Shown here: piece by piece, positions 6,881 to 12,123 of the stretch | How the letters are laid out: the number at the start of each line of letters is the position of its first letter | How positions within the stretch are numbered: position 1 is the first letter of the stretch | DNA from: Nitrosomonas sp. UBA6494 | GTDB lineage: Bacteria > Pseudomonadota > Gammaproteobacteria > Burkholderiales > Nitrosomonadaceae | Direction of reading: 5' to 3' | NCBI GenBank assembly: GCA_002435335.1 | Contig: DJMI01000054.1 | Span: 1-12,123, forward strand | DNA length: 12,123 bases | Translations under genes and position numbers: made by a program | The notes under the pieces: generated by a model | Seen by the model: only the letters and a program-made list of their open reading frames with translations | Told to the model about the DNA's origin: nothing | The model's database searches: none

Positions 6881-7900
6881 TTAATTGAATTGTTTCAAGA
6901 ATCTTAAGTCGTTCTCAAAAAACAATCTTAAATCGCGAACGCCATATCTCAACATCGACAGTCGCTCCACACCCAATCCAAAGGCAAATCCGGTATATTG
7001 TTCGCTATCGATGGCCACATGCTTTAACACGTTAGGATGAACCATCCCGCATCCCAGCACTTCAAGCCACCCAGTATGGCTGCATACTCGGCAACCTTTC
7101 CCATCACACATTACACAACCTATGTCCATTTCGGCGGAAGGTTCTGTGAAAGGGAAAAACGAAGGACGAAATCGAACCGGTAGATCATCTCGCTCGAAGA
7201 AATTCGCCATAAAATTAGCCAAAATCCCTTTCAGCGCAGAAAAATTGGCATTTTCATCAATCCATAACCCCTCTACTTGATGAAACATCGGAGTATGCGT
7301 TATATCCGAATCGCATCGATAAACACGCCCTGGAGCAATTACCTTGATCGGCGGCTTGTTATTTTGCATATAATGGATTTGCACCGGAGATGTATGTGTA
7401 CGCAACAAGTTACCGTTATCAACATAGAACGTATCATGCATGGCTCTGGCAGGATGATTCTCAGGGATATTCAGTGCCGTAAAATTATAAAAATCCGTTT
7501 CAATTTCAGGACCGGATGCCACGCTAAATCCAATCGAATGAAATAACGCTTCAATACGCTGCATGGTGAGCGTCACCGGATGCAAACCGCCGGCACCGTT
7601 CCCTCTCCCGGGCAAAGTAATATCAAGCGCTTCTTCGGCTAATTTTGCATCCAATCCTTTTTTCTGTATCGCCAACCGACGATTCCGTAGCGTTGTTTCC
7701 ACGATACTTTTAGCATCGTTAATACGGCTTCCCATGGCAGGGCGCTGCTCAGCCGGTACTTTGCCCAGACCTTTCAATAACTCCGTCAACACTCCGTTCT
7801 TTCCCAAATAACGTGCTTTGACATTTTCCAACTCATTGAGATCGTCGGTGCTACCCATCAATCCGGTTGCTTCGGCAATAATTTCTTCCAGATTCTTCAT
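6881..7900 (-). CDS. pheS: Phenylalanyl-tRNA synthetase alpha subunit
   Basis: Catalytic subunit of PheRS, a class II synthetase that activates phenylalanine and transfers it to tRNA-Phe. The 339-residue length is normal. An N-terminal coiled coil (about 1-95) is followed by the core. Motif 2 is around GRVYRCDSDITHTPMFHQVEG (191-211), the Phe-pocket block FTEPSAEMD is at 251-259, and motif 3 is GFAFGLGVERLSMLRYG (304-320). It ends in FENDLRFLKQF. Four cysteines at 262, 265, 270 and 273 (CVMC, CRVC, then SHTGW) form a short zinc-ribbon-like insert, common in many bacterial PheS proteins but absent from E. coli. The start MKNLEEII fits the family, although no clear SD precedes it. A terminator-like hairpin separates it from rplT, and it is followed directly by pheT. 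Confidence 0.98.
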   Translation of the reverse strand: MKNLEEIIAEATGLMGSTDDLNELENVKARYLGKNGVLTELLKGLGKVPAEQRPAMGSRINDAKSIVETTLRNRRLAIQKKGLDAKLAEEALDITLPGRGNGAGGLHPVTLTMQRIEALFHSIGFSVASGPEIETDFYNFTALNIPENHPARAMHDTFYVDNGNLLRTHTSPVQIHYMQNNKPPIKVIAPGRVYRCDSDITHTPMFHQVEGLWIDENANFSALKGILANFMANFFERDDLPVRFRPSFFPFTEPSAEMDIGCVMCDGKGCRVCSHTGWLEVLGCGMVHPNVLKHVAIDSEQYTGFAFGLGVERLSMLRYGVRDLRLFFENDLRFLKQFN

Positions 7901-7947
7901 ATCGATTGTATTGAATGTATGGCAAATCCCAGCCTATAAATACCAAG

Positions 7948-7980
7948 AAAAAGGGAGGCTCAGGTGCTACCCGTCCTCCC
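7948..7980 (-). terminator. Terminator or attenuator hairpin between rplT and pheS
   Basis: On the minus strand GGGAGG (7975-7980) pairs with CCTCCC (7953-7958). Inside it, GGGT pairs with ACCT around an AGC loop. TTTTT follows directly (7948-7952), then CTT. This is a good intrinsic terminator shape, starting about 24 nt after the rplT stop and ending about 47 nt before the pheS start. It probably sets the ratio of ribosomal protein to synthetase expression. The space before it is too short for a Phe-rich leader peptide like E. coli pheM. Confidence 0.72.
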
Positions 7981-8003
7981 AATCTTTTAGTTACTTCGAA
8001 TAA

Positions 8004-8363
8004 TTATGTTGCCAAACTCGCTTTTGCTTGCTGTGCAATCTTTTCAAAAGCCGCTTTATCGAAAACAGCCAAATCTGCAAGCACCTTCCTATCCACTTCA
8101 ATACTTGCTTTCTTCAAGCCGTTCATAAACACACTATACGACAAACCACATTCACGCGCTGCTGCATTTATGCGAGCGATCCATAAAGCACGAAATTGTC
8201 TTTTACGTTGCCGGCGATCGCGATACGCATATTGCCCGGCTTTCATAACCGCTTCTTTAGCTATGCGGTAGACATTTTTACGCCGCCCACGATAGCCTTT
8301 AGCTAGATTTAAAATTTTCTTATGTCGCGCATGAGCCGTTACACCACGTTTTACTCTTGGCAT
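8004..8363 (-). CDS. rplT: 50S ribosomal protein L20
   Basis: Early-assembly large-subunit protein that binds 23S rRNA and, in several bacteria, represses its own operon. The 119-residue length is standard. The hallmark start MPRVKRGVTAHARHKKIL and the highly basic helix to about residue 60 (AKGYRGRRKNVYRIAKEAV, YAYRDRRQRKRQFR) are followed by the globular C-terminal half (LWIARINAAARECGLSYS, FMNGLKKASIEVDRKVLADLA). AAGGAG lies 7 nt upstream of the ATG, a strong SD. It sits 11 nt after rpmI in the conserved infC-rpmI-rplT order. Confidence 0.98.
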   Translation of the reverse strand: MPRVKRGVTAHARHKKILNLAKGYRGRRKNVYRIAKEAVMKAGQYAYRDRRQRKRQFRALWIARINAAARECGLSYSVFMNGLKKASIEVDRKVLADLAVFDKAAFEKIAQQAKASLAT

Positions 8364-8374
8364 GATTATTCTCC

Positions 8375-8572
8375 TTAGGCGTACGGCATCATCGCATGGA
8401 TGGATGCTTGATTTGTTGCATGAACGCCTGCAGTTCCACGCAATTGACGTTTATTTTTGGTTGTTTTCTTGGTTAAGATATGGCGTTTAAAAGCTTGCGA
8501 GCGTTTAATGCTACCGCTTGCTCTAATTCTAAAGCGCTTGGCCGCTCCGCTTTTAGTTTTCATTTTAGGCAT
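8375..8572 (-). CDS. rpmI: 50S ribosomal protein L35
   Basis: Small basic large-subunit protein of 65 residues, the usual length. MPKMKTKSGAAKRFRI is the family-standard N-terminus, followed by HILTKKTTKNKRQLRG and a C-terminus ending MMPYA. The start has a strong SD (GAGGAG, 5 nt from the ATG). It lies between infC and rplT and is translated just upstream of rplT. A stem-loop in its leader is a candidate site for translational control. Confidence 0.98.
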   Translation of the reverse strand: MPKMKTKSGAAKRFRIRASGSIKRSQAFKRHILTKKTTKNKRQLRGTAGVHATNQASIHAMMPYA

Positions 8573-8597
8573 AAATACTCCTCGTTTTAATATGAAA

Positions 8598-8635
8598 CCA
8601 GGTGTTTTCAGAATTGAAAAGCTTCGATAACCTGG
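8598..8635 (-). promoter_or_regulatory. Stem-loop in the rpmI leader, candidate L20 autoregulatory element
   Basis: In the 108-nt gap between infC and rpmI the minus strand has nested pairing arms. The outer arms are CCAGGT (8630-8635) and ACCTGG (8598-8603). The inner arms are TTTTCA (8615-8620) and TGAAAA (8605-8610) around a 4-nt loop. There is no T-tract, so it is not a terminator. It ends about 25 nt before the rpmI start. In E. coli, L20 represses rpmI-rplT by binding RNA structures in this same interval, so the position suggests a similar role. The structure is seen; the role is inferred. Confidence 0.42.
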
Positions 8636-8680
8636 AAATCACTTCTTATTAAAATCCTGCATTTTCTTACAATAGTATGA

Positions 8681-9253
8681 TTACAATACCACCGAAGAAT
8701 TCTCTACGGCATTTTTATTTTTCTCGGTCTTGGCGTCCTTTTTTTTCGGAGACAGTACCATCACCATCTGGCGTCCTTCCATTTTTGGAAATTGCTCTAC
8801 CATCGCCACAGCTTCAAGATCATTTTTGACACGCTCCAACAAACGCATTCCGAATTCTTGATGCGCCATTTCTCGTCCACGGAAGCGCAATGTTACCTTA
8901 ACCTTATCCCCTTCATTCAGAAAATTAATCAGATTTCTCAATTTGATATTGTAATCACCTTCATCTGTGTTCGGTCTGAATTTAATTTCTTTAATCTGAA
9001 CTTGCTTTTGTTTCAGTTTTGCGTCGTGCTTTTTTTTACTTTCCTGATAGCGATATTTACCATAATCCATTAATCGGCATACAGGCGGTTGTGCTGTCGG
9101 TGCAATCTCGACTAAATCTACTCCGGCTTCTTCTGCCAGTGCATTAGCTTCTGCAAGCCTCACAATTCCAACCTGCTCTCCATTTACACCTATTAATCGT
9201 ACTTCTGGCACATCAATCTCTTCATTGATGCGCACCGTTTTTTCCTGAGCTAT
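8681..9253 (-). CDS. infC: Translation initiation factor IF-3, likely AUA start
   Basis: IF3 binds the 30S subunit, blocks premature joining of 50S and rejects non-canonical start codons. The protein has the N-terminal domain (RINEEIDVPEVRLIG, EEAGVDLVEIAPTAQPPVCR), the linker and conserved MDYGKYRYQESKK, and the C-terminal domain (IKEIKFRPNTDEGDYNIKLR, KVTLRFRGREMAHQ, EGRQMVMVLSPKK), plus a short polar tail. I place the start at ATA (9251-9253), giving 190 residues, because GGAGG lies exactly 7 nt upstream. Using AUU, AUC or similar codons for infC is the known basis of IF3 autoregulation. A GTG at 9233-9235, six codons later, has AGGA 7 nt upstream and is the alternative. infC follows thrS by 33 nt and precedes rpmI in the standard operon. 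Confidence 0.95.
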   Translation of the reverse strand: MAQEKTVRINEEIDVPEVRLIGVNGEQVGIVRLAEANALAEEAGVDLVEIAPTAQPPVCRLMDYGKYRYQESKKKHDAKLKQKQVQIKEIKFRPNTDEGDYNIKLRNLINFLNEGDKVKVTLRFRGREMAHQEFGMRLLERVKNDLEAVAMVEQFPKMEGRQMVMVLSPKKKDAKTEKNKNAVENSSVVL

Positions 9254-9286
9254 GGTAAATCCTCCAAAAAAGTTAATCTAAAATTA

Positions 9287-11194
9287 CTAATGCTTTAAAG
9301 AAATTTCTTCTTGCAATCGACTCAATAAAGCCTGAAATGTCATTTGACCAAGGCTTTCGCCAGCACGACTACGGACAGAAATCGTATCAGTCCGCACCTC
9401 TTCATCGCCAACAATGATTTGATAAGGTATTTTTTGCAAACTATGTTCGCGAATTTTATAGTTAATTTTCTCATTTCTCAAGTCTAAGGACGCACGAATA
9501 CCCGAATCCATCAATTGAGCAGCAATTTTTTCTGCATATTCAATCTGAGTGCGAGAAATATTCAAAACCACAACTTGTTCAGGAGACAGCCATAAAGGTA
9601 ACGCACCTGCATAATTTTCAATCAAAATGCCGATGAAACGCTCCATCGAACCTAAAATTGCTCGATGCAACATAACCGGAATCTGTCGCGAATTGTCTTC
9701 GGCAACATATTCGGCTTCCAAACGATCCGGCATAGAAAAATCCAGTTGCAACGTGCCGCACTGCCATACCCGACCGATGCTATCTTTTAATGAAAACTCA
9801 ATTTTTGGTCCATAAAATGCACCTTCACCCGGTTGTACCTCCCAAGCCAATTTAGCCTCAATTAACGCCGCTTCGAGCGCCGCTTCAGCTTTATCCCATT
9901 GTTCATCGGAACCAACTCGTTTTTGTGGTCGCGTCGATAATTTAACTAATAAATCTGTAAAGCCAAAATCAGCATAAACGATCTTTAGCAAATCGATGAA
10001 CTTGACTACTTCGCCTTGAATTTGTTCTTCGGTACAAAATATGTGCGCATCATCTTGCGTAAAAGCTCGAACTCGCATAATGCCATGCAATGCACCTGAA
10101 GCTTCATTGCGATGACACGAGCCGAATTCAGCAAACCTTATCGGCAATTCTCTATAGCTCCGCAAACCTTGATTAAAAATTTGCACATGTCCTGGGCAAT
10201 TCATCGGTTTAATCGCAAAATCCCGTTCATCAGACTGCGTTGTAAACATGTTCTCACGAAAATTTTCCCAATGACCGGAGCGAATCCATAGTTCTTTGTC
10301 GAGTACTTGCGGCGTGCGAATTTCTTGATAACCATTTTTACTCAGCAAATTACGCATATATTGTTCGATCTGCTGCCACAATATCCATCCTTTGGGATGC
10401 CAAAATACCATGCCAGGTGCTTCATCTTGCGTATGAAACAAATTAAGTTGCTTGCCAAGTCTACGGTGATCGCGCTTCTCTGCTTCTTCTAAACGGTGCA
10501 AGTAAGCTTTTTGATCGTCTTTATTAATCCAAGCCGTACCGTAAATGCGTTGTAGCATTTCATTACTGGAGTCGCCTCGCCAATACGCTCCAGCCACTTT
10601 CATCAATTTAAATACTTTAATTCTTGAAGTTGCGGGCACATGTGGTCCCCGACACAAATCAGTGAAGTTTCCCTGGGTATACAATGACAAATCTTCATCA
10701 CCAGGTATGGACTCGATAATTTGGGCTTTATAATTTTCTCCCTGTTGCTTAAAAAAATTAATTGCCTCGGCACGATCCAGTACTTTTCGTTCAATTTTGA
10801 TATCGCGTTTGCTAATTTCAAGCATACGATTTTCTATAGCAACCAAATCTTCCGGGGTAAATGGCCGCTTATAAGAAAAATCATAATAAAATCCATCTTC
10901 AATTACCGGTCCGATCGTTACCTGCGCATCTGGAAACAACTCTTTCACGGCATGCGCAAGTAAATGTGCGCATGAATGTCGAATAATTTCCAAGCCTTCC
11001 GCGTCTTTCTCGGTGATAATCGACAACTCACTATCGCACTCAATGGGACAGTTAACATCCACCAATTTTCCATTAACTTTTCCCGCAATGGCTGCACGCG
11101 CCAATCCTGGGCCGATCGAAGCAGCAACATCCAGCACCGAAATAGGTTGTTCAAAAATACGTTCAGATCCATCAAGCAAACGAATGACAGTCAC
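9287..11194 (-). CDS. thrS: Threonyl-tRNA synthetase
   Basis: Class II synthetase that charges tRNA-Thr and removes mischarged serine. The 635-residue length is normal (E. coli 642). In order: TGS domain at about 1-61; N2 editing domain with HxxxH (His73, His77) and the second half of the site at Cys181 and His185 (DLCRGPH); catalytic core with zinc ligands Cys333 (KPMNCPGH), His384 (DDAHIF) and a His near 510 (PVMLHRAI); motif 2 around FAEFGSCHRNE; motif 3 around HRAILGSMERFIG; and an anticodon-binding domain from about residue 535 (LPLWLSPEQVVVL to the end). The start is GTG (11192-11194) with AAGGA 7 nt upstream; MTVIRLLDGS fits the family. A TATAAT box lies about 27 nt upstream, so the 5' leader looks too short for the tRNA-mimicking operator that controls thrS in E. 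coli (inference). Confidence 0.98.
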   Translation of the reverse strand: MTVIRLLDGSERIFEQPISVLDVAASIGPGLARAAIAGKVNGKLVDVNCPIECDSELSIITEKDAEGLEIIRHSCAHLLAHAVKELFPDAQVTIGPVIEDGFYYDFSYKRPFTPEDLVAIENRMLEISKRDIKIERKVLDRAEAINFFKQQGENYKAQIIESIPGDEDLSLYTQGNFTDLCRGPHVPATSRIKVFKLMKVAGAYWRGDSSNEMLQRIYGTAWINKDDQKAYLHRLEEAEKRDHRRLGKQLNLFHTQDEAPGMVFWHPKGWILWQQIEQYMRNLLSKNGYQEIRTPQVLDKELWIRSGHWENFRENMFTTQSDERDFAIKPMNCPGHVQIFNQGLRSYRELPIRFAEFGSCHRNEASGALHGIMRVRAFTQDDAHIFCTEEQIQGEVVKFIDLLKIVYADFGFTDLLVKLSTRPQKRVGSDEQWDKAEAALEAALIEAKLAWEVQPGEGAFYGPKIEFSLKDSIGRVWQCGTLQLDFSMPDRLEAEYVAEDNSRQIPVMLHRAILGSMERFIGILIENYAGALPLWLSPEQVVVLNISRTQIEYAEKIAAQLMDSGIRASLDLRNEKINYKIREHSLQKIPYQIIVGDEEVRTDTISVRSRAGESLGQMTFQALLSRLQEEISLKH

Positions 11195-11220
11195 AGAACT
11201 TTCCTTCTCAAATCGTTTAA

Positions 11221-11249
11221 ATTATAAAAACCAATTAAACCTAATTCAT
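11221..11249 (-). promoter_or_regulatory. Candidate promoter of the thrS-infC-rpmI-rplT operon
   Basis: In the 66-nt gap before thrS, a perfect TATAAT lies on the minus strand at 11221-11226. A poor -35-like ATGAAT is at 11244-11249, 17 nt upstream. Transcription would start around 11213-11215, leaving a leader of roughly 20 nt that holds only the SD. The -10 is convincing; the -35 matches consensus at three positions. Confidence 0.5.
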
Positions 11250-11260
11250 GATCCGGTAAT

Positions 11261-12016
11261 TTATTTAATCAGCGATGTTTTATACCAGCTATTCATTTTT
11301 TGCAAACCATTAAGAATTTTTGGTGCAAATCCAAGTGCTACGGCATCAACCAAACAATACCAAGCAGCCACACCACTGGGAGGATTTCCTTGGGTCCAAT
11401 TAAAAACAGGCTCTATTGTTGCCCATTTCCATGTTCCTGCCGCGGTTCCGATAATTTCCAACCAGGTGCAAATAAAGAAAGCACCTAAATAGACCATCGG
11501 TGATCTTCCTTTAAACAAACACACTACGAAAATACAAAACAAAAATGCCCCGACTTGATCTCCTTGCTCAGGAATTCCGCTGATACCCCATAGCGACCAC
11601 AATCCACCCGTCACAATGACAAATATAGCCAACTTACGCGCATTCATCAAAAAGAATCCTGAGCGTGCAAGCGCAACCGCTGTCAAATAAACCATGCCAT
11701 GCCCCGGCGGCACATACAGCGGCACATTTTCAAAGCGATAAGTATATCCACCCATATAAATAGACGCAAAATGCTCGCCGGCCGTTGCAAATGCAACGGC
11801 AACAATCACTTGCATCCGCACTTCTCGATTTTCTCCGATTAATAAACCAAACAAAAAAATCCATGCAATAACACCCAATGTATTTTGCATTTCAAGGCTT
11901 GCATGGCCGTCTATCACCAAACTGACAGCCACACAAAAAAAGGTGAATCCCGCGATAAAGTAATCTCTGGTTCTATGTGGATAAGCAATACCTGATTTGG
12001 GAAAATGATTCAGCAT
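11261..12016 (-). CDS. Polytopic inner-membrane protein of unknown function
   Basis: A 251-residue protein with about eight hydrophobic segments: roughly 19-36, 47-61, 68-88, 106-124, 127-145, 154-168, 173-194 and 214-232. Polar and aromatic motifs sit between or inside them: GEHFASIYMGGYTYRFENVP (80-99), VPPGHGMVYLTAVAL (102-116), a membrane-embedded WLEIIGTAAGTWKWA (185-199) and GNPPSGVAAWYC (210-221). These polar patches, with buried Glu and His, suggest a ligand- or substrate-handling membrane protein, but I do not recognise the family and assign no function. Its layout loosely recalls carotenoid-related membrane enzymes, with no firm support. The ATG at 12014-12016 has AGGG 6 nt upstream. 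A strong terminator ends 18 nt before this ATG, so expression must come from read-through or from a promoter reading through the hairpin. thrS follows 66 nt downstream with its own -10 box. Confidence 0.85.
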   Translation of the reverse strand: MLNHFPKSGIAYPHRTRDYFIAGFTFFCVAVSLVIDGHASLEMQNTLGVIAWIFLFGLLIGENREVRMQVIVAVAFATAGEHFASIYMGGYTYRFENVPLYVPPGHGMVYLTAVALARSGFFLMNARKLAIFVIVTGGLWSLWGISGIPEQGDQVGAFLFCIFVVCLFKGRSPMVYLGAFFICTWLEIIGTAAGTWKWATIEPVFNWTQGNPPSGVAAWYCLVDAVALGFAPKILNGLQKMNSWYKTSLIK

Positions 12017-12034
12017 AAAAAACCCTGGTGTAAC

Positions 12035-12057
12035 AAAAAGCCCGCCATTGGCGGGCT
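12035..12057 (-). terminator. Rho-independent terminator
   Basis: On the minus strand AGCCCGCC pairs perfectly with GGCGGGCT around an AAT loop (12039-12057), followed by TTTTT (12035-12039) and then GTT. This is a textbook GC-rich stem with a U-run. It terminates the acidic-tailed gene whose stop is at 12101-12103. It lies only 18 nt before the start codon of the membrane protein, close to its SD. Confidence 0.92.
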
Positions 12058-12100
12058 AATAAAAACAACTAACTGTTTTATATCTGAAGACAGAGAATCA

Positions 12101-12123
12101 TTACTCTTCGTCTTCATCCTCAT
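12101..12123 (-). CDS. 3' end of a gene with an acidic C-terminus (partial)
   Basis: Reading the minus strand from the right edge, in-frame codons give E-D-E-D-E-E followed by TAA (12101-12103), then a strong terminator 43 nt later. The codons and the downstream terminator together suggest the tail of a real gene that continues outside the window. Only seven codons including the stop are visible, so the product cannot be identified. Confidence 0.5.

Noticed and set aside
11013..11492. 159-codon plus-strand open frame across the thrS start and the membrane protein end
   Set aside because: It lies antisense to two well-supported genes, has low-complexity Thr/Ser/Pro composition typical of a shadow frame, and matches no recognisable family.

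Overview
The window reads as an ordinary chromosomal housekeeping block of a betaproteobacterium. The gene order thrS-infC-rpmI-rplT-pheS-pheT-ihfA-merR-like-tRNA-Pro-surE-pcm-nlpD is the classic proteobacterial translation and stress-survival cluster. The moderately AT-rich composition and protein sequences suggest Nitrosomonadaceae (Nitrosomonas-like). That placement is an inference from gene order and family resemblance, not from a search. Every intact gene lies on the minus strand, so the window is read biologically from right to left.

Right end (about 11.2-12.1 kb): the last codons of an acidic-tailed gene, a strong intrinsic terminator, then a polytopic membrane protein of unknown function whose start codon lies only about 18 nt beyond the terminator. 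Middle (about 4.5-11.2 kb): the translation operon. It holds threonyl-tRNA synthetase (GTG start), initiation factor IF3 (apparently starting at a rare AUA codon), ribosomal proteins L35 and L20, and both subunits of phenylalanyl-tRNA synthetase. A stem-loop lies between infC and rpmI, where L20-type autoregulation acts in other bacteria. A terminator-like hairpin separates rplT from pheST.

After a 366-nt gene-free gap come ihfA and a MerR-family gene that overlap by 23 nt. Next is tRNA-Pro(GGG), with its own TATAAT box and an encoded CCA end. Then follows surE-pcm-nlpD (nucleotidase, protein-repair methyltransferase, LysM/LytM lipoprotein), probably a transcription unit with its own promoter just beyond the tRNA. 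NlpD has an unusually long N-terminal stretch before its lipobox.

Left end (1-588): no intact gene on either strand. Coding-like fragments in shifting plus-strand frames suggest a decayed gene, but it was not identified. I found no convincing new system, mobile element or CRISPR array. The items of most interest are the AUA start of infC, the infC-rpmI and rplT-pheS RNA structures, the NlpD N-terminus, the unidentified membrane protein, and the degraded left end.
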